Assembly (NCBI RefSeq): GCF_900142225.1
Contig: NZ_FRAD01000015.1
Span: forward strand, 12,765-76,764
DNA: 64,000 bases
Direction of reading: 5' to 3'
Origin: Hathewaya proteolytica DSM 3090
Lineage (GTDB): Bacteria; Bacillota; Clostridia; Clostridiales; Clostridiaceae
Both the position numbers and the translations under genes were made by a program. Below the pieces are notes generated by a model that was not told where the DNA came from, ran no database searches, and saw nothing but the letters and a program-made list of their open reading frames with translations. Positions 25,305 to 33,724 of the stretch are shown in pieces (position 1 is the first letter of the stretch; each line of letters starts with the position of its first letter).

Positions 25305-26372
25305 TTACCTCATTTCAATAAGATAATCTGTGACGATTCCTGCATCATCAAAAGTGCCCATGTAATTCATCACATACATAGAAGCTTCCATTATTTTAAA
25401 TCCCAAGGCACAGCCTGTCCCCTCACCAAGTCTCATTCTTAAATCCAGCATTGGGTTAAGGCCCATTTCCTTCATGACAAACTTGGCACCTGGCTCTGCT
25501 GACAAATGGGAGGCAAATATATAGTCCTTTACCAAAGGATTTAATTTGTAGGCGCAAAGTGCTGCTGCTGAAGCTATAAAACCATCAATTAATATAGGCG
25601 TTCTGTTCTTTGCTGCTCCTAAAAAGGCGCCGCAAAGCCCCGCTATATCCAATCCCCCCACCTTTGCCATTACATCAAGGCAATCTTCAGGATTTGGCTT
25701 GTTTACCTCCAACACTTTTCTAAGGATTCTCTTTTTATTTTCAAAGCCTTGGTCTGTAAGGGCTGAACCTCTACCTGCACACTCCTCCACTGGAATTCCC
25801 GACAAAGCGCTTATTACTGCAGCACTGGTGGTGGTGTTTCCGATGCCCATCTCTCCGGTACCCAATAAATCGTACCCTTTATTCACTAAATCTTCTGCTA
25901 CTTGTATGCCCACCTCTATGGCTTTTACCACTTCTTCTTTTGTCATGGCAGGACCCTTTACCATATTTCTAGTTCCGTACATAACTTTTCTATTCAGTAT
26001 CTTTGGATTGTCTATTTCTGCATCCACTCCAACATCCACCACAGTTATGTCGTTGTCAGCAAACCTAGACAGTGTGTTTACTCCCGTTATACCCCTTGTA
26101 AAATTGTTTGTGACGATGTAAGTTAATTTTTTAGGGCAGCTGCTAACGCCTTCTTCCACAATTCCATTGTCGGAGCACATTATTATAATATTTTTCTTGT
26201 GAAATTCATTTGTTATTTTGTTAGTTATTCCAGCCATTTTAGCTGCAATACACTCCAGCTCCCCAAGGCTTCCTATGGGCTTTGTAAATGCATCCAATCT
26301 CTCCCAAGCCTTTTTTACTGCTTCTTCATAAGCAGGTTTAATCTGTTTTAACGTACTATTTAGTAATTCCAT
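25305..26372 (-). CDS. cobT: Nicotinate-nucleotide:dimethylbenzimidazole phosphoribosyltransferase
   Basis: 355 residues. N-terminal 'WERLDAFTKPIGSLGELE', IIMCSDNGIVEEGVS near 62, 'GEMGIGNTTTSAAV' near 172, GFIASAAALCAY near 269 and 'HLSAEPGAKFVMKEMGL' near 289, with the catalytic Glu in GLNPMLDLRMRLGEGTGC near 306-323. It makes alpha-ribazole phosphate from a base and nicotinate mononucleotide. First gene of the lower-ligand operon, with a promoter directly upstream. The base used cannot be told from sequence. Confidence 0.96.
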   Translation of the reverse strand: MELLNSTLKQIKPAYEEAVKKAWERLDAFTKPIGSLGELECIAAKMAGITNKITNEFHKKNIIIMCSDNGIVEEGVSSCPKKLTYIVTNNFTRGITGVNTLSRFADNDITVVDVGVDAEIDNPKILNRKVMYGTRNMVKGPAMTKEEVVKAIEVGIQVAEDLVNKGYDLLGTGEMGIGNTTTSAAVISALSGIPVEECAGRGSALTDQGFENKKRILRKVLEVNKPNPEDCLDVMAKVGGLDIAGLCGAFLGAAKNRTPILIDGFIASAAALCAYKLNPLVKDYIFASHLSAEPGAKFVMKEMGLNPMLDLRMRLGEGTGCALGFKIMEASMYVMNYMGTFDDAGIVTDYLIEMR

Positions 26373-26433
26373 CTCAAAACACTCCTATGCTTTTGTATTA
26401 AATTTTACTTTTGAATTATATCTTTCCCTAGGT

Positions 26434-26462
26434 ATTATAGCATACAAATATATGGATGTTAT
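26434..26462 (-). promoter_or_regulatory. Predicted promoter of cobT-cobC-cobU-cobS
   Basis: On the minus strand ATAACA (26457-26462) and TATAAT (26434-26439), spacer 17 nt, with TGC just before the -10 (extended -10). No cobalamin aptamer is visible between it and cobT. Confidence 0.6.
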
Positions 26463-26468
26463 CATTGT

Positions 26469-27038
26469 TTATGTAAGATGGTATATATTTTTTTCAGTTA
26501 CTACCACGTCCATCTTAACATCGTTTTCATCCATAGGGATATCTTCTAGCATCAACTTCTCTCTGCATATGTTGATTTTCTTTCCCGTGAAATCCTTTAA
26601 ATACCTATCGTAATAGCCGCCGCCGTACCCTAATCGCTGTCCTTTTGAGTTGCAGCTAACACAAGGAACTATACATAAATCTATATTTTCCTTTTCTATT
26701 TTAACACAAAACTCCTTGGGTTCCATAATGTTAAATTTGCCCAAAGTAAGATCTTTAATGGAATTAATAATAAAAGCCTCCATGTGGCCAGGCTCCAAAC
26801 ACTTGGGAACGCACACAGTTTTCCCTGTGTTAAAACATTGCTCAATGATATCGTAGGTGTTTATCTCTTCTTTTGTTCCCACAAAGCAAAATACAGTTTT
26901 AGCTTCTTTGAACTCTTCCATGCCAAGCAAATTTTTTAATATATAATCATCAGAAGCTTTTTTATAAATTGAACAAAGATTTTCACTGATTTCCCTTACT
27001 TTCTTTCTTAATTGTTTTTTTACATCAAATATTGACAT
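26469..27038 (-). CDS. 5-formyltetrahydrofolate cyclo-ligase
   Basis: 189 residues from MSIFDVKKQLRKKVREI, with AGGGGG about 9 nt upstream. A longer frame adds 12 codons without a site. Family motifs: 'VFCFVGTKEEINTYDII' near 55, CVPKC near 84 and the glycine-rich ATP/substrate loop GQRLGYGGGYYDRYL near 139-153. It converts 5-formyl-THF to 5,10-methenyl-THF with ATP. Next to glyA, another one-carbon gene. Confidence 0.93.
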   Translation of the reverse strand: MSIFDVKKQLRKKVREISENLCSIYKKASDDYILKNLLGMEEFKEAKTVFCFVGTKEEINTYDIIEQCFNTGKTVCVPKCLEPGHMEAFIINSIKDLTLGKFNIMEPKEFCVKIEKENIDLCIVPCVSCNSKGQRLGYGGGYYDRYLKDFTGKKINICREKLMLEDIPMDENDVKMDVVVTEKNIYHLT

Positions 27039-27059
27039 AAGTATTTTCCCCCTGTAATT

Positions 27060-27094
27060 AAATAGGCTGTGCACCTCACTGCCACAGCCTATTT
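27060..27094 (-). terminator. Hairpin after glyA
   Basis: Perfect AAATAGGCTGTG / CACAGCCTATTT 12-nt arms. The T-run is short on the minus strand, so termination may be partial and leave the cyclo-ligase gene linked to glyA. Confidence 0.55.
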
Positions 27095-27125
27095 CTTTAA
27101 TCTATTCTACTTTATATATTATACT

Positions 27126-28373
27126 TTATTTCTCATACAATGTAAATTTATCGCATAGTTCTGTTACGGAATTACGTATATATTCTTTTTTGTTTTCTAA
27201 GTCTGTAGCTGTTAACTTCACTAATTCAGCTATTTTTATCATCTCAGGCTCTTTAAATCCTCTTGTGGTTACAGCTGGAGTTCCAATTCTTATTCCACTT
27301 GTTACAAAAGGACTTTGAGGATCATTTGGTATTGTATTTTTATTTACTGTTATATACACTTCATCTAAGTTGTGTTCCAATTCTTTTCCTGTAATATTCA
27401 TATTTCTAAGGTCTAGAAGCATTAGATGATTGTCTGTTCCCCCAGATATAAGGTTAAATCCTTGCTTCATAAGCTCCTCTGATAAAACCTTTGCATTTTT
27501 TATAACTTGATTTTGGTATTCTTTAAATTCAGGTTTTAAAGCCTCTCCGAAACAGACTGCCTTTGCAGCAATTATGTGCATCAGTGGACCACCTTGTGTT
27601 CCTGGGAAAATAGCCTTGTTGATTTTCTTTGCCAGCTCCTCTTTACACATAATCATGCCGCCTCTTGGACCTCTAAGAGTTTTGTGTGTTGTGGTGGTTA
27701 CCACATCAGCATATGGCACTGGATTTTGGTGAAGTCCTGCAGCCACAAGTCCTGCAATGTGGGCCATATCTACGAATAAGTACGCTCCCACTTCCTTTGC
27801 TATATCTGCAAATATGTCGAACCTAATTTCTCTAGGGTAAGCTGATGCCCCTGCCACTATCATCTTAGGTTTGTGTTCCTTTGCCAACCTTCTAACCTCG
27901 TCGTAATCAATGGTTCCCTTTTCTTTATCTATATCATAGGGAATAAAATTAAAATAAGTTCCTGAGATATTCACTGGACTTCCATGGGTTAAGTGACCAC
28001 CATGCTCCAAGTTCATTCCCATAACCGTATCACCTGGTTTTAAAAGTGCAAAATAAACTGCAATATTGGCACTAGCTCCAGAATGGGGTTGTACACAAAC
28101 GTGATCTGCGCCGAAAAGCTTTTTTGCTCTTTCTATGGCTATATTTTCTACCACGTCTACAAACTCACATCCTCCATAATATCGCTTTCCCGGATACCCC
28201 TCGGCATATTTATTTGTTAATACAGTTCCCATAGCTTCCATAACTGGCTCTGAAACAATATTTTCAGAAGCTATTAATTCAATATTTCTTCTTTGTCTTG
28301 AAAGCTCTTTCTCAATGGCAGTTCCTACTTCTGGGTCGTAATTAGTTAATAATTTCATAACTTCATTAATCAT
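27126..28373 (-). CDS. glyA: Serine hydroxymethyltransferase
   Basis: 415 residues, full length. PLP enzyme fold type I: '[20 protein letters not shown]' near 30, [20 protein letters not shown] near 53-72, '[17 protein letters not shown]' near 94, and the PLP-binding Lys in [17 protein letters not shown] near 220-236. It interconverts serine + THF and glycine + 5,10-methylene-THF, the main one-carbon entry. GGGAGATTTTATT precedes the ATG. Confidence 0.97.
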   Translation of the reverse strand: MINEVMKLLTNYDPEVGTAIEKELSRQRRNIELIASENIVSEPVMEAMGTVLTNKYAEGYPGKRYYGGCEFVDVVENIAIERAKKLFGADHVCVQPHSGASANIAVYFALLKPGDTVMGMNLEHGGHLTHGSPVNISGTYFNFIPYDIDKEKGTIDYDEVRRLAKEHKPKMIVAGASAYPREIRFDIFADIAKEVGAYLFVDMAHIAGLVAAGLHQNPVPYADVVTTTTHKTLRGPRGGMIMCKEELAKKINKAIFPGTQGGPLMHIIAAKAVCFGEALKPEFKEYQNQVIKNAKVLSEELMKQGFNLISGGTDNHLMLLDLRNMNITGKELEHNLDEVYITVNKNTIPNDPQSPFVTSGIRIGTPAVTTRGFKEPEMIKIAELVKLTATDLENKKEYIRNSVTELCDKFTLYEK

Positions 28374-28528
28374 AATAAAATCTCCCTTCAGTTACATTAT
28401 TCATATTAATGCAGGATTAAAACATCCAAAAACATTCTATCACATAAAGCTTTTAAGTCTTTAAAATATAAATAATTTGAATAGAAGTTGATTGTTCTAT
28501 ATTCATATTTTATTTTAAATGATTTTTT

Positions 28529-29410
28529 TTATTCAACAAATTCTTCAAAATATGATTTAAATTTTTCTAAACTCATGGGTTTAACTCTTATTCTCTGAAG
28601 AGATAAGATACCATTTTTCAGGGAGGCAATGCCCTGCTTTGTGGTGACAGCAGCTTTTGTCCCCAACTCTTTGCCCACTTCTATGGTGCTTTTGTTGTAC
28701 CTACCCACAGGATAACATACATATTTACTTTCAACTTGAATTTTTTCTTTCAGAAAATCCATATTGTCTTTTATGCTCTTCTTCTGATTTTCTTTGTTTT
28801 TAAAGTACAGTCTCTTGTGATCAAAGGTGTGATTTTCTATGGCCATGCCATTGTCCCTAAGTTCCTTTAAATTGTCTTCATTCATATACATGGAGCTTTC
28901 ATTTACGTAGGAGCCCACCACAAAAAATGTTCCTCTCATCTTATGCTTTTTAAGTATTCTATATGCATCCGTATAGTTATCGTAGTAGCCATCGTCAAAG
29001 GTTATGGCAACTGGACGTTTTGGCACCACTCCTGTTTCAAAAGCCTTTACCACATCATCCATGAGCATAGGAGTAAAGTTATTGTCTTTAAGCCACTTTA
29101 TCTGCTGCTCAAATTGTTCCTCTGGCACCATCAAATTGTTCATAGAATTTATACTGGATATGGAGTGGTACATCAAGATAGGAATCCTGACCTCATTTAC
29201 ATCCTTCTTCTCTAGAATGCAATTATTGTAGTTTATACTACTTATATCTTCGTTTAACTTCTTTATTTCCTTTAATTTTTCTTTTTGCCCCTTTGTCACA
29301 TCCCTATTGAAATAATTGTAAGTGAATTTCATCTTCACTATGGTGTTTATTAAAAGGGATAAGATGATTAAGACAAGCACAGCTATAAGTATTTTATATT
29401 TTTTCTTCAT
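28529..29410 (-). CDS. Membrane-anchored polysaccharide deacetylase
   Basis: 293 residues. A single N-terminal TM (about 5-25, KILIAVLVLIILSLLIN) leads to a NodB-homology domain: MT1 'ITFDDGYYDNYT' near 137, FFVVGSYV near 162, MT2 'IENHTFDHKRL' near 192 and CYPVGRYN near 232. It probably removes acetyl groups from an extracellular polysaccharide or peptidoglycan; the substrate is unknown. 'ILMYHSIS' near 78 is typical of PgdA/IcaB-like proteins. AGGAATAG precedes the ATG. Confidence 0.92.
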   Translation of the reverse strand: MKKKYKILIAVLVLIILSLLINTIVKMKFTYNYFNRDVTKGQKEKLKEIKKLNEDISSINYNNCILEKKDVNEVRIPILMYHSISSINSMNNLMVPEEQFEQQIKWLKDNNFTPMLMDDVVKAFETGVVPKRPVAITFDDGYYDNYTDAYRILKKHKMRGTFFVVGSYVNESSMYMNEDNLKELRDNGMAIENHTFDHKRLYFKNKENQKKSIKDNMDFLKEKIQVESKYVCYPVGRYNKSTIEVGKELGTKAAVTTKQGIASLKNGILSLQRIRVKPMSLEKFKSYFEEFVE

Positions 29411-29430
29411 CTATTCCTCCACTGAAAGCT

Positions 29431-29460
29431 AAAAGTATGATTTTAAAAATCATACTTTTT
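29431..29460 (-). terminator. Terminator after trmB
   Basis: AAAAAGTATGATTTT paired with AAATCATACTTTT, with a T-tract on the minus strand just below the trmB stop at 29465. Confidence 0.7.
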
Positions 29461-29464
29461 AATA

Positions 29465-30118
29465 TTATTTAAGCCTAGCAATGCAAAACATTATTTTCAT
29501 ACCCATAGAAGAAAATTTTGTCTCATACTCAGTCTTTATATTTATTTTGTCGTACTCACTTTCGTGAAGATTGTATGTAAGATACTCTATACTAAAGCCT
29601 TCACTTTTAAAGTACTGAAGGGAATCGTTGAAAAAGGGTTCATTGTCCGTTTTAAACCAAATCTCTCCTCCCTGCACAAGAAATTCTTTGTACATATTTA
29701 GAAAAATTCCATAGGTGAGTCTTCTTTTATTGTGCCGATCCTTGGGCCAAGGTGTAGAAAAGTTAAGATAGATCTTGTTTATCTCATCTTTATCAAACAC
29801 ATCCTTCATCAGCATTATATTTATGGGCATAATTCTTATGTTTTCAATGTTGTTTTCCTCTATTTTTCTAAGCACGTATATAAGAACTTCGTCTTTTAAA
29901 TCTACAGCAATATAGTTGACCTGGGGATTTTTCATGGCTAGCTCTGTTATAAAAGCTCCTCTGCCACACCCGAGTTCTAACTCAATGGGATTTTCGTTTT
30001 GAAATACTTCATGCCACTTTCCCTTTAGTTCATAGGGATTGTATATACAAAAGGAACTAGCTTCCATCTGGGGCCGTGCAGCCCAATTCTTTCTAAGTCT
30101 CAAAATTTTGTCCTCCAT
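29465..30118 (-). CDS. trmB: tRNA (guanine-N7-)-methyltransferase
   Basis: 217 residues. SAM-binding motif LELGCGRGAFITELA near 46-60, 'YIAVDLKDEVLIYVLRKIEE' near 69, then 'KIYLNFSTPWPKDRHNKRRLTY' near 118-139, the strongly conserved TrmB motif (family FPDPWPKxRHxKRRL; here NFSTPWPK). Catalyses m7G46 formation in tRNA variable loops. Ends with 'TEYETKFSSMGMKI', typical of the family. Confidence 0.95.
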   Translation of the reverse strand: MEDKILRLRKNWAARPQMEASSFCIYNPYELKGKWHEVFQNENPIELELGCGRGAFITELAMKNPQVNYIAVDLKDEVLIYVLRKIEENNIENIRIMPINIMLMKDVFDKDEINKIYLNFSTPWPKDRHNKRRLTYGIFLNMYKEFLVQGGEIWFKTDNEPFFNDSLQYFKSEGFSIEYLTYNLHESEYDKINIKTEYETKFSSMGMKIMFCIARLK

Positions 30119-30165
30119 TCTAAAAGCTTCACATGTGAATTTTACACCTATATTATATCAAATAA

Positions 30166-30825
30166 TTACATTATAAGGGCAAAAAATATATTTTCAATAA
30201 AAACTAATGTTTTACTAGCAGGATACCCAACCAAATATTGAAATATAGATCCATTTATCATAGGAAGCGGTATAACGCAAAGCATGAATATGAAGATGCT
30301 ATATCTTTCTATGTCGTAGGGCAGTTTTCTGAAAAAGCCTGGAAAAATATCTTTTAAAATATGGTATCCATCAAATCCGGGTATAGGCATAAGGTTTAAG
30401 AAAAATAAAACCATATTTATCTGAACTGCATATTGTAAAAATCCGAATACCAGCTGCACTGAGCTTTTATCAAAACTATTGATAGTGTACCTTAAGAAAA
30501 TCACTTTAATCAATTCCAATATAACACTCAGAATAAAGTTTGCAAAGGGGCCAGCAAAGGAAACAAGTAAATCATCTCTCCTGTAATTTTTGTAGGCTCT
30601 TTTGTTCACCTGCACCGGCTTAGCCCATCCAAACCTAAAAAACAAAATGCTTATAAATCCTAATATATCTATATGGCTAAGTGGGTTCAGCGTTACTCTT
30701 CCTTGAAAATAAGGTGTATCATCACCTAGCATATATGACGTTTTAGCATGGGCATACTCGTGCACTGTAAACGCCATGAGTATACCAGGGATGCTGATTA
30801 TTAACTCTAAAATGTATTGTCTCAT
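30166..30825 (-). CDS. Site-2 protease family protein (M50, FstA/YwhC-like)
   Basis: 219 residues, polytopic. The zinc motif HEYAH is at 22-26 and the third ligand Asp in NLMPIPGFDGYHIL near 143-156. Family DUF: 'GRVTLNPLSHIDILG' near 42, 'FGWAKPVQVNKRAYKN' near 67-82, 'VSFAGPFANFILS' near 90-102. These are short rhomboid-like metalloproteases common in Firmicutes with unclear substrates. GGAGGTAGCTATTA precedes the ATG. Confidence 0.93.
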   Translation of the reverse strand: MRQYILELIISIPGILMAFTVHEYAHAKTSYMLGDDTPYFQGRVTLNPLSHIDILGFISILFFRFGWAKPVQVNKRAYKNYRRDDLLVSFAGPFANFILSVILELIKVIFLRYTINSFDKSSVQLVFGFLQYAVQINMVLFFLNLMPIPGFDGYHILKDIFPGFFRKLPYDIERYSIFIFMLCVIPLPMINGSIFQYLVGYPASKTLVFIENIFFALIM

Positions 30826-30841
30826 TAATAGCTACCTCCGA

Positions 30842-32050
30842 TTATTGTAGTACTTCTTCACTTAATAGTTCATGGTTATCATTCATGTAAATAAATCCTT
30901 TGTCGTAGTAATCCACAACCTTACCTTTAAGTTCCTTTTCAGTTTTTACATTTCCATTGTAGTATATTATTTTATTTTCTTCAGGGTAAGAAACATAAAA
31001 GCCGCCGTTTTCGCAGATATAGATGTTCTCTTCCCTAGCTGCCTTGTTGAGCTTTTTATAATTCCAGTTTTTAAGTTCCAAATCTCCCGTACTTATATAC
31101 AGCTCCTCTACGCCTCCATTTTCAAGAATACCTATATACACTTCTCCCAAATCGTTGCTGCCTAGCAATTTTTCTTTGCCACTGTTTTTCTTGTTTTTTT
31201 TCTTATTATCTTCTTGCTTATTTTGCTCTTCTGTATTCTGCTCTTGTGTATTCTGCTCTTGCTTATTCTGCTCTTGGCTTCTCTCATAGTCTTCCCTATC
31301 CAGATCTTCAGGATCAGTGCTTTCTTCTGACTGATTTCCTCTAACTTTTATTTCTTCAACTATGTTATAAGGAAAATCCACATAGAAAATCTTATTATTT
31401 AATTTATCCTCGTATATCAATCTGTCCATGCTTTCCACTAGACTGAGCTTATCTATGAAATAATTGGTAGTATCTATAGGCATGATATTTTCAGAAATGT
31501 CTATACGGTATAAGTTGCTTTTGTCTTTGCCAGAAACCACATTTATATATATTGCCCCTGTGAGCAACGACCCCTCCACATCCTGAACATAGGCATCTTT
31601 TTGTTCGTGAGAAATGTCCTTTACGTTTCTCTTTTCACTTGTGTTGGCGTCATAATAGCTTATGGAAAACACAACTTCGCTTCCCCTGTTGATCTTCTCT
31701 ATTATAATCATTCTCTCTCTTTGAGGAATCCACATATGGTATGCCAATTGGTGATTGCCTTCAAAAGGCACCATTTTTCTACTTTTTGTAGTGCAATCAT
31801 ACACATATAAATTTTTGCCATCTAAATAGCTGATGTATCTTCCATCATAAGAGCACTGAAATTTTTCCCAAGAAGCTTGGCACTTCATTCCTATAGTGAT
31901 TTTTTCTATATCCTGTTTTTCTTTATAATTCAGCTTATAAATCCTTACGTCCTCTTTAATCATTATGTATTTATCTGCCAGATAAAAAATAATAACCTGA
32001 AACACAAGGGATATACATATCCACAAAAATATCTTTTTAAAATATCTCAT
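30842..32050 (-). CDS. Membrane-anchored envelope protein with Gln/Asn linker
   Basis: About 402 residues from MRYFKKIFLWICISLV, with AGGGTG 7 nt upstream. An earlier ATG would overlap the preceding gene and lacks a site. One N-terminal TM (about 7-25). The extracytoplasmic part has repeated WD/kelch-like strands ('DGRYISYLDGKNLYVYD', 'FISSYYDANTSEK'), then a low-complexity EQN-rich stretch near 265-290 encoded by 15-bp tandem repeats. I do not recognise a family. It follows the phosphodiester glycosidase gene by 10 nt and probably shares its transcript and surface role. Confidence 0.65.
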   Translation of the reverse strand: MRYFKKIFLWICISLVFQVIIFYLADKYIMIKEDVRIYKLNYKEKQDIEKITIGMKCQASWEKFQCSYDGRYISYLDGKNLYVYDCTTKSRKMVPFEGNHQLAYHMWIPQRERMIIIEKINRGSEVVFSISYYDANTSEKRNVKDISHEQKDAYVQDVEGSLLTGAIYINVVSGKDKSNLYRIDISENIMPIDTTNYFIDKLSLVESMDRLIYEDKLNNKIFYVDFPYNIVEEIKVRGNQSEESTDPEDLDREDYERSQEQNKQEQNTQEQNTEEQNKQEDNKKKNKKNSGKEKLLGSNDLGEVYIGILENGGVEELYISTGDLELKNWNYKKLNKAAREENIYICENGGFYVSYPEENKIIYYNGNVKTEKELKGKVVDYYDKGFIYMNDNHELLSEEVLQ

Positions 32051-32060
32051 AGTTTTCACC

Positions 32061-33077
32061 CTACTTTTCATCCTTTTTCACATAGAATATAGTGGGCACT
32101 GCTCTTTCTCCCAATATATTGTACGGTTTATTTACAACCTGACCTGCATAATACATAGTGGTAGAGTACCCTCCGTCTAAGTTTGTGGCATTTACCACCC
32201 CTAATTTTAGCATAATATCTTGCACATCCTCTAAAGTTGCGCCTACACTGTTGATCTTTCTTCCTTCTATTACTATCATAACTACAGAGCCATCTTTTCT
32301 TTGTCCAATGGCTGTTCTAGGGGCAATACCCCATCCGCCATACTCTCCAAGCATGGTTTTTTTGCCGTTTATCACAAGGGCAGGTCCAAAGCATATGGCT
32401 TCCTGCACGTTTTTTGCCTTTAATTCATTGTAGCTGTACAAACCCACCAATAGCTCACCTTTGTCTGTAAAGGCTGCCACGTTATTTTTTCTATTGTAGT
32501 CGCTGCTGTCGGAAAAAATCAACTCACCCTTTGATATTATAACTCCACTGGGAATTCCTCCAAGACCACTCCAAGCTTCCTCTAAGCCTTCAGCTCTAGT
32601 AAAAAAACCTCCGCCGTTTATGGCAGCAAATGCATCTAACTCTTTTGCTATCTCACTAGTGCTCTGTCCTTCCTTTTTTGTTTTATCACAATACCCTATG
32701 GCAACTCTTTTAGGGTCTTCAACACTGATTAAAAGTCCCTTGAATTTTCTTCCCTTAACTTCGAAAATATCGCAATCCTTCCCTGGTTTTTCAGGTATTT
32801 TTACCACATTTCCTTTGCTATTGTTTATATAGTCATTTTGCGAATTATCACTTATACCCATCATCTTGTCAATGCTTTCCTTAGACATATACTGTTCCGT
32901 AAGCCATACCATCCTTGAAGAAGTATAGGCGCTTTGCGCCACTATACTTTTCAAATGAGAAAAAGGGCCGCAATATATCAATGTAGGACCAGTGGCAAAC
33001 AATATTACTATCTGTGCCAATATAAATATAAATATTTTAGTAACTTTTCCAATTTTATATTTTTTATTTTTCCTCAT
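32061..33077 (-). CDS. Phosphodiester glycosidase family exported protein
   Basis: About 338 residues from MRKNKKYKIGKV, with GAGGTG 6 nt upstream; a GTG two codons earlier is less likely. A single N-terminal TM/anchor (about 10-32). The NAGPA/DUF2233 domain is marked by 'FAAINGGGFFTRAEG' near 148, 'SGVIISKGELIF' near 175, 'FGPALVINGKKTMLGE' near 228, RTAIGQRKDGSVVMIVIEGR near 250-269 and NATNLDGGYSTTMYY near 294. It probably cleaves a sugar-phosphodiester on cell-surface or extracellular glycan. Substrate unknown. Confidence 0.88.
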   Translation of the reverse strand: MRKNKKYKIGKVTKIFIFILAQIVILFATGPTLIYCGPFSHLKSIVAQSAYTSSRMVWLTEQYMSKESIDKMMGISDNSQNDYINNSKGNVVKIPEKPGKDCDIFEVKGRKFKGLLISVEDPKRVAIGYCDKTKKEGQSTSEIAKELDAFAAINGGGFFTRAEGLEEAWSGLGGIPSGVIISKGELIFSDSSDYNRKNNVAAFTDKGELLVGLYSYNELKAKNVQEAICFGPALVINGKKTMLGEYGGWGIAPRTAIGQRKDGSVVMIVIEGRKINSVGATLEDVQDIMLKLGVVNATNLDGGYSTTMYYAGQVVNKPYNILGERAVPTIFYVKKDEK

Positions 33078-33176
33078 TTTCACACCTCTTTTAGCTAATA
33101 CATATAATTATACTACTTTTTTTAGTTTAATAATAGTATTACATTACAATGTTTTCAATAGATACACATTTTCTAT

Positions 33177-33205
33177 TTGACAAAGGATAATCTTTCTTAT
33201 ATAAT
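33177..33205 (+). promoter_or_regulatory. Consensus promoter of the Fur/PerR gene
   Basis: Perfect TTGACA (33177-33182) and TATAAT (33200-33205) with a 17-nt spacer, 38 nt before the ATG at 33243. AT-rich near-palindromic sequence follows the -10 and could hold an autoregulatory box. Confidence 0.85.
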
Positions 33206-33242
33206 AGTAATTACATAATACACAATTATTATAGGTGGAAAA

Positions 33243-33656
33243 ATGGATAATATAACAAAGCAGTTTAAAGAAAAAAAGCTGAAGGTAACACCCCAGAGGA
33301 TGGCTATTTACAGATATCTTATGAGTACCACAGAGCATCCTTCTGCTGAGACTATCTACAACAGCATAAAATCAGATTATCCCTGTATAAGCCTTGCCAC
33401 TGTCTACAAGACTTTAAAAACTCTCTCTGAGTCCCAGTTGATACAAGAGCTAAACACTGGTGAGAACAATGCACGTTACGATGCCAACACCAGTTTTCAT
33501 GGCCACATTCAATGTACAAAATGTGGAGCTGTGGAGGATATTTTTCATATAGACTGCACTTCAATAAAGGAACAGGTGGAGAACATAAGTAAATATTCTG
33601 ATATAAGTTGCAAGTTTTATTTTAAGGGAATATGCAGTAAATGCCAAAAAAACTAG
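33243..33656 (+). CDS. Fur family metal-dependent regulator, PerR-like
   Basis: 137 residues. The N-terminal winged helix has 'KVTPQRMAIYRYLMSTTEHPSAETIY' around 14-39 and 'SLATVYKTLKTL' near 50. The metal domain has 'RYDANTSFHGHIQCTKCGAVED' and a C-terminal CSKC, so both CxxC pairs of the structural Zn site are present. 'FHGHIQC' and 'NARYD' resemble PerR, but Fur, Zur and PerR cannot be told apart from sequence alone. Single-gene transcript with a strong promoter and terminator. AGGTGGAAAA precedes the ATG. Confidence 0.92.
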   Translation: MDNITKQFKEKKLKVTPQRMAIYRYLMSTTEHPSAETIYNSIKSDYPCISLATVYKTLKTLSESQLIQELNTGENNARYDANTSFHGHIQCTKCGAVEDIFHIDCTSIKEQVENISKYSDISCKFYFKGICSKCQKN

Positions 33657-33684
33657 GAGGTAGTCATACTACTTCCTAGTTTTT
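33646..33684 (+). terminator. Terminator after the Fur-family gene
   Basis: AAACTAGGA..GTAGT hairpin with ACTAC..TCCTAGTTTTT, near-perfect 17-bp stem and a T-run. It could also end the minus-strand gene at 33725. Confidence 0.85.
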
Positions 33685-33724
33685 CATTGTACTGTTATTA
33701 TTTTTGTATACATAAGTAATGTAT

